This document shows, one piece after another, positions 38,901 to 49,600 of a DNA stretch of 64,000 nt. A model generated the notes under the pieces. The model searched no databases. It was not told where the DNA came from and saw only the letters and a program-made list of their open reading frames with translations. Source of the stretch: Taenia hydatigena (lineage: Eukaryota > Platyhelminthes > Cestoda > Cyclophyllidea > Taeniidae); the NCBI GenBank assembly GCA_036345935.2, contig JADWOT020000009.1, positions 3,119,381-3,183,380 on the forward strand, written 5' to 3'. Each line of letters opens with the position of its first letter. Position 1 is the stretch's first letter. The position numbers and the translations under genes were made by a program.

Positions 38901-41900
38901 CGCGCCATTTGGATAGCACAGCAGCGCGCGCGCAGAGTGCCAATATTGCTTCAATGTTCGCCCACGTCGCCGTACCCCACATTCTCTCCTGCCTGCTAGA
39001 ATGCGTCTTTGGTGGCGATGCGGCAGCGCATCTCTGGCATCTGCATCTGGAGGGCGAAGAGGAGGTCTCTTCAACTTCTCAGACTGTCTCCCTCCTCACC
39101 CGGCAGGTCTGCGCACCAATTATCATGGTATGGGGACAGCTGACTACTGGTCCATTGCAAGCAGATGACACCGTCAAGCAGTCAGTTACCTCTGACACTG
39201 ATGAAGTGAGACCTACCTCAGATGCACACTTGCCTCCTTTGACTACGGCTCTTGAAAAACATCAACCTTCAGGATTTCAGCATGGAGAGGCGAAGGAATA
39301 CAACGATTTATCCACCATTAAGGAAGCACCGCATTCTATTGAATTGAATCTTCCGCAAGAGAAGGAATATGAATCAAACGTAGTCACCGCTCATTCGGCT
39401 GGATTTGCTCCCGCCCTTGAAATGAGAAAAGACGAGAGTGAAGTTTTGGAGAAACCTAACCCTTTTGTTTTAGTGGAGGAGATCGATTTGGAAGTTGCTT
39501 CATCTCTTCCTGAAAATGATGGTTTTCCTCCCATTGTCTCAGAAGATTTAAAGACCGTTCGTCTGAATTCCTCTGCTGTGGAATCAGTAAAGCGTCCGCT
39601 ATCTTCTGCGGAGAAGATTACCATCCGTGGTGCGGACTATGCGTATTTGGCATCAATGGAGGAATCCAAACCAGGGACAATCTCATCAGCTCTGCCAGAG
39701 ACTAAAGTTGACGAATCGAGCAATCATTTGGGAAGTTGGCCTTACAAAGAAATAAGGGAGGAAGCTGCTTCTTGTCATTTAACTGAACCGAACCAAGAGG
39801 AAGTTGTGCATGAGGATGTGGAAGCACTCCCTATAAATCCAGTCTCTTTGTCAACGCAAGAGTCAAGGATAGAGGATTATACCGCTCCGGAAGTGACTGT
39901 ACCTCCAGTCATCAGAGGTACTGTCGAAGATGCGCAAGGGGATAAGAGAAGCGATGAAGTAAACGAGGAATCCGTAGCGGTTGTGCCTTTAAAAGTAGCA
40001 GCTGCTGCCACTGCAAAGGATCATCCACAGTTCTCGAACATTGCAATTGCTGAATCAGGGCAACACGATGTCGAAACGCATGCAAGGCATACGAAAATTG
40101 AGGCTGTTGATAAACTTAGCCTAGATGCTCGCAGATCCGCCGAAATTATCACAATGGATGGCAATACCACGGCTGAAAGTAAATTTAATAGTCAGAGCAC
40201 CTTTTTGGAGACGGAAGGTGATCAATCTAATCACGATACAGCCTCTCAACCTTATCGCTCTCATTCGCTTTTGAAGGAACATCAATCAAGCACACAGGAC
40301 AAGGGAAAAAGTGTGCAATCGAGCTCAACGCCTCATGATTTGACCGCAGAAGCTCCTGAATTTGGTGTGGTTGGATCGAAAATGACGCTGTCCTATGACA
40401 TTCCAAGTGGTGTAGGCTTTTTGAGTGTACAAAAGACTTCTCCACTCATTGAAGAAAGCGGTTCTTTTGCAACCAGCATTAGAGACGAGGGCCCACCTGA
40501 TGGTCTTGGAAGTCCTTTTTTAAAAGATGCATTTTTGGAGCAGTCTAAATTGGATTCACCTGAGTCACTAACGAGAAATGAATATGTTTGTGGAGAGTCT
40601 CAGGAGAGCGCTTCGACGTTATCTGATCAGCGAGGTCTTGATATTCAAGAACTTTTGCCTTCCACAAGGGGTAACGATGCGTCCCCAAGTCGCAAATTCA
40701 TCAATTCACCCTCTGCCAAAGCATCAGAAAACGATGTTAATAATTCTTGCACTATCTTTTTTTCGCATGATAATGGTAATGTCCCACCGCCGGTAATGAC
40801 CACACCTGTGTTAGGTGTTTCAGATAAAATTGACGAGTTTGCTGTCTGGGACGACGAAAAAAGTGGTGGCGATGACAGAAACTCGGTCGGCCACTTAACG
40901 ACAACGGGAAGAGTGTGTGTTTCAACAGTTTCCGATGAACAGGGTATAGATATTCAGGCAAGTCATGAATCTTTATTTCCTCCGTTCGATCAAACCAACT
41001 TCTCTAATCATTCTTCCACTACTCCACTCCTTGGTAATGAAGGAAATGCTGTCAAAGATAACTCCATCTTCTCTCCCGATTTACGTGGTGATAATGCTGG
41101 TGAACTGAGCGCATCAGCAGCAGGTTCCGTTCCAGCGGTAATGGCAATCTGTCCTACTTCCATACCAGGACCTTCAAATACTGATAGTGGGCGTGCTAAT
41201 TGGGTTGCTGGAGGATATGCAATGGGTGAAATGGATGATAGCGGACACGCTGAATCTGTCAATATCAACAACCGGGACATTGGGTATTGTGAAGAAGAAC
41301 TTGTCATAAGCAAAGAGGACAAACTTTTTATGGATATCGATGCCTCGATTGTGAATAAACTTAAGGAAGGGAAAACCAGTGGAGCAGTAGCGACCGATAT
41401 ACAGTCGTCTCTTGTAGAACAGGCAGCGCGCAGTGGCTCTACAGAAGGAGAACTAGTTGAAGTTGATAATAGGAACGCCTGGGTTAGGGATTTTGAAGTT
41501 GGTGTCGGTGAGTTGGAAAAACAAGTAGCCTTTCATCCTCCAAATCTAGATACTTCACCAGAGCCAGCGTTGAATAAAAAAAATACTGAAGGAGAGTTGT
41601 CTGCTGATTCTGGGTTTGGAGTTGATGTCAGATTGCTAGCGAACGAGGATATTGATGTCGCCGGTATTGGGAATATCGTAGAGTCGACAATCGTGGATCG
41701 AAAGATTGAGGCTGTCAGCACTGTTGGAAATGAATTTGGGAACTGTGAAGATGCGTGGGAAGTAGATACAGATCCTTCTGATTTCGCTAATTTGCCAAAT
41801 CTCGGAATGGATGCACAGAGTATTTATCAGTGTCAACTTAACACTAAAATATCCTATTGGAATGAAACTGATGGCAGTGAGAACATTCACGAGAGATCAG

Positions 41901-43570
41901 AAGTATCTGAAGAGGACGCTCTTAAGTCCCAGACATTGATTACTTCCGGGAAGCCTGTGACAAAGTTGCAACAGCCTAAGGTGGATGAACTTGCATCTGG
42001 CGTTTCAGCCGAAGATCGGTTGACTTTTGCAAAGGATTCAAATGCATTGGGGAAGGGCTCGTTGAAGGCCAACGTCGAATGGGGTGATTATGCTGGTATC
42101 GGTGTCATTCAGGGAGAAAAACGTGGAGTTCTTCCCGAAGACTCTGGTAAGCCCATTACTCAATCCCCGTTGGCGACTGAGTTAATTCAGCAAAACAATG
42201 AGGTTGCTTTCGAGTCGAAGGTTCAGGCATCTAAGACCGATTCCTTCATTGTTACCGGGGCTGAAAATCGCGTACCGTTACCGATCTTGGATCGAGCATC
42301 AGGCGATGTGGGTGATGTTGATGGTGGATCTGCAGATTGGGAATGTGAATGTGAAGTAGCTAAAGATCCGTCCAATTCTGCCACTATTCCAACCGTACAT
42401 GGCCTCACCGAAATTGATTCGCACGGAGCTGACACTAAAAACGCTGATTTATCGCGCACTTGGGGAAATCAGGATGAACAATCTAATTGCGATGTGGCAT
42501 TGCCTGACATAGAACAAACTTATGAAAAGTGTCGTCCTAGTTCTCGTTTGATGTCTGAATCTAAATCCCTTGAACCAAGCAGTCCTCGTGACAGTGAAGC
42601 GTTCTCAACTTCAGATGTGATTGCATCCCATAGGACCGAATCGGCCGACTTCGATAAGCCTTGTAGATCCCAAAACAGGCCTGAAAAATTGGCTTTACTT
42701 GATGTTGACAGGAATGATGGTGACAATCTATGGGGTGAAGATGCGGACATCGACATTAAAGATGAAGGAAAGTCAGATCTTCATGCAGATGATAAACTGG
42801 TTGAACTGGACTCCAATTTGGTTCAACGAAATACCGAAGGTGAGCTGGGTCCTATTCGTCAATCAAAAATTGATACCAACGTGTCTGTGAACGAAGCCCA
42901 AGGTTTGGATGTGCATGAAAACTTGTTAGTAAGCAAAAAATTTGGTGCTGAAAGTTTTGAAGAAGAAGCAATCAAAGCTAAATTACCCACTCCCTTGAAC
43001 GAGTGGAAGACAGAGGTGGAAAAAGTTGAAGCAGATGAACATCACTCTCAAGAAGAACCTTCCTCTGAGAAGTGTCCCGAAGCGGGGCAGTCGCCTCTTT
43101 CGGAGAAGCCGCCAAACAATAACGATTGGGGTGAGGATGAAAACACCTGGGGTGAAGATGCAGATATCTCGGTTAATGTGACAAAAAAACACTATGAACT
43201 TGGACGATCCAAATCCGACTGTGCTCTAACTGAAAAGGCTGGTTACGAAGCGGAAGTAATGTCGATCACGCATATCCCATCCGCTCCTCCCTTCTGCAAC
43301 GCAAATACATCCCAATCAGGAACTACCCACTTCCTACGGACCGTTGTAGACTGGCGAGAGAAGCGGCTGTTGACGGCAGATGCTGTGACTTCGATGTCCT
43401 GCATTGTCCTTGAATCGAGTTCCGTTCACTCAGAACCTCCAGAAATTCAATTTGTAGAAGTGGATCGGTTGAAAGGGGTCGATGCCAACTTGAAGGGTTC
43501 TTGCGAGGGCTTATTTGAAGCCAAACCTAGTGATGCGGCAAACAATGGGGGTTGGGATGTTGACTTTTGA
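35967..43570 (+). CDS. COG8: Conserved oligomeric Golgi complex subunit 8 with a giant acidic C-terminal extension
   Basis: join(35967..36404, 36449..36679, 36733..36998, 37070..37535, 37573..37799, 38836..43570), all phases consistent, 2,120 residues. Residues 1-650 match COG8 (Dor1 family): SRLSHLRLDELAAIPKRI, AVENYPVFL, FLELPQLMDTCIQSGYCQEA, AFTEQELRLNFLQARG, VTRVHLFDSITQYR, ALYFGRSFARIGCDFRP, FFCNRLLTALNGLRICCPVG. COG8 bridges the two lobes of the COG tether, which handles retrograde vesicle traffic in the Golgi. The last exon finishes the COG8 C-terminal helices (AAETIVAAHKS, then HILSCLLECVFGG) and runs on without a break for about 1,450 residues. This tail is Glu/Asp/Ser/Thr-rich, has no predicted globular domain, and ends GWDVDF. 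Typical COG8 is about 600 residues. The first four introns are only 37-71 bases; the last is 1,036. Confidence 0.92.
37800..38835 (+). other. Last COG8 intron
   Basis: An intron of 1,036 bases with a gtatgt donor and an acttccag-type acceptor. It is far longer than the other four COG8 introns. Nothing recognisable is inside. Confidence 0.85.
39180..43567 (+). other. Low-complexity acidic tail of COG8 with tryptophan motifs
   Basis: Roughly residues 659-2120, all in one exon. Tryptophans, otherwise rare here, occur mostly in acidic contexts at residues 1214 (VWDDE), 1425 (AWVRDFE), 1517 (AWEVDTD), 1551 (YWNETD), 1625 (EWGDY), 1711 (DWECECE), 1752 (TWGNQDE), 1842 (LWGEDADIDI), 1974 and 1981 (DWGEDENTWGEDADI) and 2116 (GWDVDF). 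The cluster begins at 40847 and runs to the final codons. Acidic tryptophan motifs are known ligands for the delta-COP mu-homology domain and for adaptin ear domains; a role of that type here is inference. Confidence 0.8.
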
Positions 43571-44519
43571 CTAATTTTGTGTCTTTTAATATCTTTCTTT
43601 GAGTTTGTGATATTTTTCTTGCAAATTTGTGGAATATAGTTCTGCAATGACAGGAGAAAAGCTCGAGCGGGTGTAGTTAGCCTTAGGAGAGTGGGGGCGG
43701 TGGTGGGACGTGGTGCCCATTGCCCAAGGCGTTTCAAACCCCAGTCCCTGGGCTTTCCCAAAAATTACTAACTTTCCCAACTTTTCCCCTTAAAGATGGT
43801 CGGAGGCAAGATTACCCTTCTCCTTTGAGATCATAATGCTATCTGTTCGGCGTACACGCGTAGACCTGAAAGATCTGTTCAAGAATACATCATTTCCAAG
43901 GTCTAGCATCTCACTCGACCTATTGTTACGATTCGTTAGCTTGGCGTCGTTTGCGTGTTATCCATCGAATAATCGCCAATTCAATAGGCGTAGAAGGCAC
44001 AATCAACGTAAACTAAGTGGTCAGCCACATTTTTTTGTACTTTCGATTGGGCCGTGCTTGGAAGGTACCTCAAAGCGTGGTTTTATTATTGTGAGCCCTT
44101 TTTAAAAATGGTTTTGGGATGTATTGCAGGATATCTCGATTGAACCAGAGGGAATGGTGCTTTTGAAAACATTCCGATCGTGGGTTGTGTCGTGCACGGG
44201 GACTTCTTTTGATCAATGCGTTCAACGGTGGCAGGATATGGATGATGTTACCACCTCAGTAGTATTGGCAGGGGGGCGTGGTGTTGTTTGGCCTATTGTT
44301 GTACCAAAGCCTTGATGTTGATTAGGGTTGATACTTTTCTACCGGCTCGATTACAGTTGGGAAGATCTGTGCAAATAGGCTCGAATTGTCAAATGGATTT
44401 AGACCTTCTGACAACCAGCAGTACCCACAAAGGGGTAATTTAGAGCGGTCGGAGCAACTTCACTGCCATTCGTTTTGACCGGATAAGTTAAAGTCCACAT
44501 CCTGACTCGATCAAGTCAG
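43571..44519 (+). other. COG8 3' flank, no supported gene
   Basis: No AATAAA was found close to the COG8 stop. Plus-strand frames at 43836-44105 and 44124-44315 could hold 5' exons of the gene ending at 44912, but joining them gives a stop in the phase I tested, so neither is called. Confidence 0.4.
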
Positions 44520-44912
44520 GAGTCAGGGTCACTTTCGGCGAATTAGAAATTATGGGCTACGAGAAGAGGACTGAAATGCTGTCCAGTGCGTTGTTGGTGC
44601 CGAGTTCTCCGGACGAAAAGTAAATGCGCTTTTAGTTTTGAAGGAGCTCATCACATCCATTGTGTTTAAGTAACCCTGTTTAGGATTCTTCAGAGAGATT
44701 TCTATTTGAGAAATACTACCGAAGACGAAAGAAGCTGTAATGCTTGGGTGAAACATATTCGGCAAACAGAAGGGCGTGAAGGCTACTGTCATAGTCCCGA
44801 AGCCATGCTGTCTGGTAGAGCTTCCGAGGGCTCGTTACCAAAACCAAGAGTTAAGCTAGCAACTAAAGTATTACCAACTTCAGCCACAAATAATCCTTTT
44901 TGCCACACGTAA
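44520..44912 (+). CDS. Possible PH-domain protein, last two exons
   Basis: join(<44520..44619, 44684..44912). The 64-base intron has a gtaaat donor and a tgtttag acceptor, and splicing restores one frame across it (AA then G, lysine). The product contains VTFGELEIMGYEKRTEM and ALLVPSSPDEKILQRDFYL. It continues RNTTEDERSCNAWVKHIRQT, which resembles the last strand and C-terminal helix of a PH domain, where a helix tryptophan is diagnostic. A basic tail ends FCHT. A poly(A) signal lies 88 bases after the stop. The exact start of the first exon is unsure (acceptors at 44519 or 44526), and 5' exons are not identified. The match is suggestive only. Confidence 0.4.
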
Positions 44913-44999
44913 CCGAGTTTAAAGTTGAACTCAAGACATTATAACCTCCTGATGTCCAAACGAGATGAACGGCAAGTAGGTTTGGAGGCCCTTTACGGT

Positions 45000-45005
45000 A
45001 ATAAA
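45000..45005 (+). terminator. Poly(A) signal AATAAA
   Basis: Canonical hexamer 88 bases downstream of the stop at 44912. It supports that frame as a real 3' end. Confidence 0.45.
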
Positions 45006-46539
45006 GGTTAACAAACAATTGGATGGATACCACAAGAATAGGCAACTAAACTGTAGTGGATTCGAGGCGATTGGTTCGCTGTGGGGGGCCTCCGTAGAAT
45101 GTTGGCATTATGGGAGATCACGTGAAAACAAACAGATGTTGATCCAAATGCTATACGAATTCAATCAGAAATTGGCTGATTAACAGTTTAAATGTAACTT
45201 GGGGGTGAGAGGTGGGTATACAATTTGTATCTTGTCCCGGACGAGCAAGTCAATAATCCGGATGTAGAGAGACTCTCCTCCTAACCTCTATTGATACGCT
45301 GCCTACCAACTTCCCACCTACTGTAACAGAGATACCTAGGAACACCCGACCTTCTCTTTTCAGGAGGAAAAGGTAGAACCTGCCACACCAAGATTCGCTT
45401 TTTCATTCCTAGTAAATTATTAATTAATAATTTATTCCATATTTTGACAATGTCGACAAGTTCGGCGTCAGTGTAACATATGATGTCGCCACTTTCATAC
45501 CTAATGCCAGCGTAACGAATGTGTGAGATGTAGTTTTGTCGGCTGAGGAAAATTGATTGCACAAAATTATGTCAGGTGCGGATGGATTAGGTGGAAAACG
45601 CCAAAAGGGTGTGAGACGCTCCTGTCCATGGGTGAATTATGTTTTTTTGGTTTTGAAGTAGTTGTTGATTTGGTCCAAAAGGCTGTGACGATCAGTGTTC
45701 CATTGAACTAATAAAATATCTCCGTGGATGTGGAGGTGGACTCTCCTCCCGGAGCTACGGGTCATGTGTATGTAGGCCGAGGTGATACTCAGGAGGTTCG
45801 ACCTGTTTCCCTGCCACCACAGTTTGCAATACAACGGTGGACAATAAAAATTATTTGCCGCAAATCTGCCACAAACCCAATTTTCTACCTATACTTTTGG
45901 TTGCATGAGGGAATTATTTTGTGCTCAAAAGTAGAAAAATTGCTTAAAGTCGACCTTTGGAGTATTTCGTCGATGTAAATGTTAACTTCAATTCGATAAA
46001 TTTGTTTAAATTCGTGACAATATGGCTAAACAGGTATGCTATGTTTCAATCCATCGGTGTGCATTCAACGTAAATGCCGACCCAGGTTAAGTGGGCGTTA
46101 AATTAAATAAAAGCAATTGATTAAGATAAGAAGCGCAAAAGTGCTGATTTTGGTTGTTGTTGTCGTTGCCAGTGTTACAAACATCGAAACCGCTTATCCC
46201 TTCACTGGACAAACATGGGGTGTTATGCGTCACTGAGAGTATAACCATAGGATGCCACTCACACGATTGCCGGACGGGTGCTCATGCAGCGGCCTTTTGA
46301 AGGGGAGACAAGGCCATTGCTCCTGGAATGCATTTCCTAGTGCACGTCCTCATGCGTGCCACTTGGCGTGCGTGTGTGCATGCCTGCGTGCGTGTGTATA
46401 GGCGCACGCTTGCATAAACGGCATTGCGCAACCAATTACGAGACTGGGCTCCATGCATTGGCTGTTACTGCAGCAACTGCTTCGGTGAGTCAGTTTCACT
46501 TTGCTTCAACTCGCCACACTTAAACCACCCCAACGTTTA
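45006..46539. other. Intergenic stretch before the LRR membrane-protein gene
   Basis: No gene recognised. An alternating GTGCG/TGCGTG purine-pyrimidine tract at about 46365-46400 precedes the CA microsatellite in the 5' region of the next gene. The promoter of that gene probably lies here. Confidence 0.5.
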
Positions 46540-46572
46540 CACATACACACACACACACACACGCACGCACAC
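46540..46572. repeat. (CA)n-rich microsatellite in the presumed 5' UTR
   Basis: An imperfect CA/CGCA tract about 110 bases upstream of the LRR-protein start codon. The frame upstream is open through it (reading YTHTHT), back to an ATG at 46424. The signal peptide at 46682 argues that the repeat is untranslated. Confidence 0.85.
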
Positions 46573-46681
46573 TTACCTATACCGCGATCAGACATCCATC
46601 CGTCAGGCTCCCTTCACTACCGTTCCGCCGCTATCCGCACACACGTCTCAGATACCTTCGTTTCAATCGCCAAGCCACGTG

Positions 46682-49600
46682 ATGCTCCTTCTCAGTCTTT
46701 TCGTCTTTTCGCTCATCGCCTCTCACATGGGCAGTGCCCAAGGCATGCTCAAAAAGGGCTGCTTCCTCCATCAGTCAATCCTCATTTGCAGGGAAGAGAT
46801 ACCCCACGGAGAAGATCTGCAAAGTCCAGAGATCCAGACTCTAGTAATGTCTCAACTCCCGGAAGGAACGTGGCTCTCTTTGGAGGAACCGCAATTAGCC
46901 GGTAGTGGAATTCAGAAAATTGAGGTTCAGAGGTCCTTCATCGATAAGGTGGAGACTGGCTACTTCGCCAAAGTCGGGGGGAAGAATAAATTGAAGCGCT
47001 TGATACTAAGAAATGTTCAAGGGTCAGCAGTGGTGGACAAAAACATGCTTCAGGGATTGGAAAAGTCGTTGAACTATCTGGTGGTGACGAACGGCCTTAC
47101 GGTTAACATCGCCGACCTGACGGAAATGGAGTACCTGACCGATCTAGAATTAATGGGCACCAAGATAGTTGGCACTCCAGCAGACTTTGAGAAACTTTTA
47201 CCTCGGCTACGCTCGCTGGATATAAGAAAATGCAACCTTCTCCAGTTGCCATGGGAGGCATTGGCCAAATGGTTGTCGGAGGGCGACTCCAGACGCCTGA
47301 AAATCAATGACAATGACTGGATTTGCGATTGTTCCATGGTGAAACTTAAGCACTTACACCCGGGATTCGTTGAAAGGTGAGTTTGCTTTCATCCGTCGCT
47401 GTCATATGCGTGCCAACCTAATCAAACATGCTTGAATCTTCTCAAAAGTTAAAAAAACTGCTGCTAAGTTAGAGCTGCCTAAATGAAGAAGTAGGTCTTC
47501 AAGACTCCTCAATCGCTTCTTACCATCGCATCCACGTAAGTAAGTAAGTAAGTAAGTAAGTAAGTGATTAAGTAGTTTCATCGCTCATTGAAAATGAAGC
47601 CCTTTGCTTCAAATTAAATGGTTACTGCATAAGAACTGTAGTTTTAAGAGGGGATCAAGTGACTTCAAATGCTACGTTCCGTAAGCGCCCGGGTCGAGCA
47701 TCTCAAAAAACGGTTATTGAAGTGAATGAATGGGTATTTTAGCACTTTTGTGAACTTACAGAATTATGACTAACAAGATATTTAAAAGTTGGCAGGTATT
47801 GTACGAAGGGATTGAAGGAAACGACACCTAGTGTTTCCCATAAGCTAACAAATCGTGTCAATTTGCGTGTCGCCTTCTTCAGCTTTGGTGAAGATGCATT
47901 CGCGCTTGTTTTCTGTGTATTTGCGAATGTGAGGTCCAAGCAAGATGAGGATATCATTAACAGGATCTTGGTTACTGATTTATTACTGTGTTGACATCTG
48001 CCATAGCTCCAATAAATTCCTCACATTTAGTTTATTCCCATAGCGATTCGAGGAATCCCAATGCCATAAGGTAATTTCCCAAGCCTGTGTCCCATCTTCC
48101 AGCGCCTTTTGCTCATCTCGTAAAATAGGTCTAAATCTCTACTAATGCGGTAGAAATAACCGCCCAAACCGTAATGTCAACTCTTCCAGCACGTCTCTAC
48201 GCATTAATTTGCTTCAACTTTCTAAGTGTCTAGACTCGCTAACAAGGCTATAAGGTATGCCTTTTTAGTTGCTAAAATGGGTCCTTCTTTTGCTTGTTCC
48301 CACTAATCGCTTTTACCTATCAAGTGGTACCAAGTTTTCACCCAAGCATTTGCTTTTGAAAATAAATAAAGTAGTTTCTGTTAACGCTCTTGCTAATTCT
48401 TACGGCGTGCACACTTGCCCTCATTGTTGGAACAAAAACAACATTTTAATCTTTAACTTTTGGCACATTGAAATGCATGATCCTTTGTGAAGTCGTAGCA
48501 ACCACTAAACGCTTTGAATACGACTGCAAGTCCAAATTACCAAATTTTTAAAGATTTTTTAAGTAACGGCATTTTTGCCTTCTTTTTGGCTTTAGGCCCA
48601 AAAATGGGGTCTGGTGGTAATACACTCACGAGTGGACAGTGTACCGCGCTAACTAAGAGTCAGCCTCTTAATCAATTTGTAAAAAGCACATAAAGGGAAA
48701 CGCCCACCTCTAAAGAGGCTTTTGCAAGCCTTAAAAGTGTTAAATAATAATCACGATTCATTTTTAGACCGAAATAGGGTGGTTTCCTTATTCCTTCTGA
48801 GACCACGTTATGTGTGAGCCTTCGCAATTACCGCCTACCCCTCAGGGACGAATAATTTGAGGTGTTTGGCAAACGTGGTTTATCTCCATCTAACTGTCAT
48901 CAGCTGCGCTTCTAACTCTGAGTTCACATAAACGGGCAGTGTTGTTAATGCTCCACCCGTTTCTCACATCCTCCCTCTTTCTTGTTCTCTTGTTCGCCTC
49001 CTCTCAATATGGTGCGATCTCTCTCGCTGTGTATGCATGTGCTTGTCTGTCCCCTGAGGTCACGATTATGAGAGAGAGACCGAACGATCTCACTGAGACG
49101 TGTTCGCATACGCACAAAATGTTGGGGTGACCTTGCTCCACACCACGATTCTTTCGGTGTTCCTGACGGAGTTGGAGTTTTTCCACTTTTTACCCGTGTG
49201 ATATACTTCCACTTAATTGGGAGGCGCGAGACCGTTCAACGGAAAATCTGCAGTTCCCTAAGCCGATGTAACGGTTTAGTTTCATATCATCAAGCCCTAC
49301 TCGTAGGAAAACATGCTGCCATGTTTTCCAAACAATTTGAATGCAGACATATCTATCCCTAGGTATGTGCACTTTTGATAACTATGGTTTTCTGGATCAG
49401 CCCCTTAAAAGCCTTTTTTGATCCCACAGACCGGGAAATTTAGCCTTAGGGCTACAATGCCGGGAAGTGGGTAAATAGAAACTTACTAGTATTACAAATC
49501 TCTACAACGATTTTGGGCGTTAACCACGCTACGGTAGGGCGTGCTGTCTTGGCAAATAACAAAACAACCACTGCAGTAGTGAAATACAAAAGAACTATTT

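Noticed and set aside
43836..44315. Two plus-strand frames as 5' exons of the gene ending at 44912
   Set aside because: Splicing the first to the second reads a stop in the required phase; kept only as a possibility.
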